Positions 46,722 to 47,857 of a stretch of 47,857 nt of DNA are shown here, in pieces. Position 1 is the first letter of the stretch. Each line of letters begins with the position of its first letter. The position numbers were made by a program, and so were the translations under genes. The notes under the pieces are model-generated. The model searched no databases. It was not told the origin of the DNA and worked only from the letters and a program-made list of their open reading frames with translations. Source of the stretch: Deltaproteobacteria bacterium (GTDB lineage: Bacteria; Myxococcota_A; Polyangia; HGW-17; JAJRWW01); the NCBI GenBank assembly GCA_029938605.1, contig JAOZUO010000014.1, forward strand, positions 1 to 47,857, given 5' to 3'.

Positions 46722-47857
46722 ATGAAGAATATGAGTAGCTTGATGTTGGCGTTATCCCTGGCTTTCGTGGGCACCTTGGGGCTGGTGGCCTCGGGTTGTG
46801 CCTGCAAGCACCAGCCTGTGCATCACGCCGGGAATCAGGCGGGGCCCTGTGGTTGCAGGGGCGGCTGCAAGGGGAACTGCAAGCGGGGCTACCACGGTCG
46901 TAAGGGCGGCTGCAAGGGCGGACGTCACGGTACGCATGCAAGGCACGCCAAGATGATGCGCGCCAAGATGATGCGCAAGATCAAGTCCATGGGCGCGCCC
47001 AAGCTCCTGTGTCCCAAGAAGCTCAAAATGCATGCCAAGATGCTCGGCCTCTCGGCGGACCAGGTGTCCAAGATCGAGGCCGTCATGAAGGCGGCCCATG
47101 CCGGCAACGCCGACATGCAACTCAAAGTCAAGCAGACCGCCGTGGCCCTGAAGGCCGAGTGGCTCAAGGATCAGCCCGATGGGGCAAAGATCAAGCAGCT
47201 GGCCAACACGCTGCTGTCCATGGTGGAAAAGAAGCTCAAGGCCAAGATCACGGCCAAAATGAAGGTCCAGAAGCTGCTCACGGCCGACCAGTGGAAGAAG
47301 GTCCGCGGCGCGGGCGGCGGCCACCACGGGCGCATGGGCAGGCACGGCAAGCGCGGGTTCCACAGCAAGCGCGGGTTCCACGGCAAGCGCGGGTTCCACG
47401 GCAAGCGCGGGTTCCACGGCAAGAAGCGATGCGGCTGCGCGGGGCCCTGCAAGGGAAACTGTAGAAGCCGTGGCAAGCGCGGGTTCCATGGCAAGCGCGG
47501 GTTCCATGGCAAGAAGCGCTGTGGCAAGGGCTGCATGATGCGCAAGATCATGAAGATGGGCGCGCCCAAGCTCCTGTGCCCCAAGAAGCTCATGTGGCAC
47601 GCCAAGGTGCTCAACGTCACCGAGGACCAACGCACAAAGCTTCGAGCGCTGGTTGTGGGCGTACACAAGAACAAGGCCGACGGCCGGATCATCGCCAAGC
47701 GCGCCTTCCTCGGGCTCATGCTCGAGTGGCTCGCCGACCAGCCCGACGCCGCGAAGCTCGGCGCCCAGGGTCAGGCTGTCTGGAAGCAGCTCCGGACCAA
47801 GCTCCTGGCCAAGCTGACCCTCAAGCTGGCCATCCAGAAGATCCTGACCCCCGCCCA
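46722..47857 (+). CDS. Cys/His/Gly-rich lipoprotein with duplicated Spy-like domain (partial, runs off the window)
   Basis: Starts at ATG 46722 after a strong AGGAGGA site and stays open to the window end (378 codons seen). A signal peptide ends in GLVASGC (lipobox). The mature part alternates metal-ligand-rich segments (CGCRGGCKGNCKRGYHGRKG; later GKRGFH repeats) with two homologous helical modules. Each module begins MGAPKLLCPKKL and ends in a L(T/L)xxQ-like phrase (KLLTADQWKK and KILTPA). The modules resemble the Spy/CpxP/ZraP family of periplasmic chaperones and metal sensors. The protein is therefore likely a periplasmic or surface metal-binding or chaperone lipoprotein. Because it has no stop inside the window, the C-terminus is unknown. 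Confidence 0.75.
   Translation, partial: MKNMSSLMLALSLAFVGTLGLVASGCACKHQPVHHAGNQAGPCGCRGGCKGNCKRGYHGRKGGCKGGRHGTHARHAKMMRAKMMRKIKSMGAPKLLCPKKLKMHAKMLGLSADQVSKIEAVMKAAHAGNADMQLKVKQTAVALKAEWLKDQPDGAKIKQLANTLLSMVEKKLKAKITAKMKVQKLLTADQWKKVRGAGGGHHGRMGRHGKRGFHSKRGFHGKRGFHGKRGFHGKKRCGCAGPCKGNCRSRGKRGFHGKRGFHGKKRCGKGCMMRKIMKMGAPKLLCPKKLMWHAKVLNVTEDQRTKLRALVVGVHKNKADGRIIAKRAFLGLMLEWLADQPDAAKLGAQGQAVWKQLRTKLLAKLTLKLAIQKILTPA
47346..47417. repeat. Four 18-bp tandem units in the metal-rich lipoprotein gene
   Basis: GGCAAGCGCGGGTTCCAC is repeated four times with one base change and encodes Gly-Lys-Arg-Gly-Phe-His. Two more copies, with a T at the last position, are at 47472-47507, after a Cys-rich segment. 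The number of repeats can vary in frame. Confidence 0.92.

Noticed and set aside
47346-47507. Regular 18-bp repeats considered as a CRISPR array
   Set aside because: There are no unique spacers; the units are contiguous, in frame and inside a coding region with a signal peptide.

Overview
The window is GC-rich, densely coded bacterial DNA. It carries many small lipoproteins with cysteine-rich metazoan-like or myxobacterial repeats (an IgGFc-binding-type domain, Myxococcus-type Cys-rich repeats, a somatomedin-B-like domain, a parallel beta-helix), an unusual density of two-component proteins, and an HD-GYP protein inside a phoH-ybeY operon. Together these suggest a member of the Myxococcota or a related deltaproteobacterial lineage. 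That is inference from gene content; no rRNA or tRNA gene was recognised that could place it firmly.

Layout. 1-1076: a frameshifted transposase remnant and a non-coding stretch with a 7-bp tandem repeat. 1077-2594: gltX. 2675-13910: a signalling cluster. A leftward block (receiver-only regulator, altered NifU/IscU-like scaffold, small membrane protein, possible small secreted protein) faces a rightward block: a sensor kinase, a receiver domain fused to an SLC13/DASS anion transporter, a stand-alone receiver, a PAS/NarL-type kinase, a NarL-type regulator and a radical SAM protein. Convergent with it is a cytidylate-kinase-like protein fused to a receiver. Four of the five receiver domains look like one subfamily, so this is probably one phosphorelay in which receivers directly control a transporter and a P-loop protein.

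14079-25025: srkA-like kinase, a hipBA toxin-antitoxin pair with a 21-bp palindromic operator, an ABC-2 exporter, a truncated gene fragment, trpS, a lipoprotein, an SGNH hydrolase, and a cell-wall pair (ddl plus a GT51 transglycosylase with a long AsmA-like N-terminal part). 25317-33413: lipB, then surface lipoproteins and a 2.6-kb segment bracketed by a 190-bp direct duplication; this segment holds an ExbD-like gene broken at an A7 run and a somatomedin-B-like lipoprotein. A HEAT-repeat protein and an EEP-family enzyme follow.

33584-37545: a tight operon of yjbQ, phoH, a GAF-HD-GYP gene and ybeY, joined by overlapping starts and stops (RNA processing plus c-di-GMP turnover). 37542-42063: a histidine-phosphatase-like lipoprotein, a class III aminotransferase and a two-gene Septu-type defence module (PtuA ATPase, PtuB HNH nuclease). 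42137-47857: secreted beta-propeller, lipoprotein and beta-helix genes, the last bracketed by perfect 26-bp direct repeats, and a Cys/His/Gly-rich lipoprotein with a duplicated Spy-like domain that runs off the window.

The main leads for novelty are the receiver-transporter/receiver-kinase phosphorelay cluster, and two independent places where a leftward accessory gene block sits between direct copies of the 3' end of a rightward lipoprotein gene.
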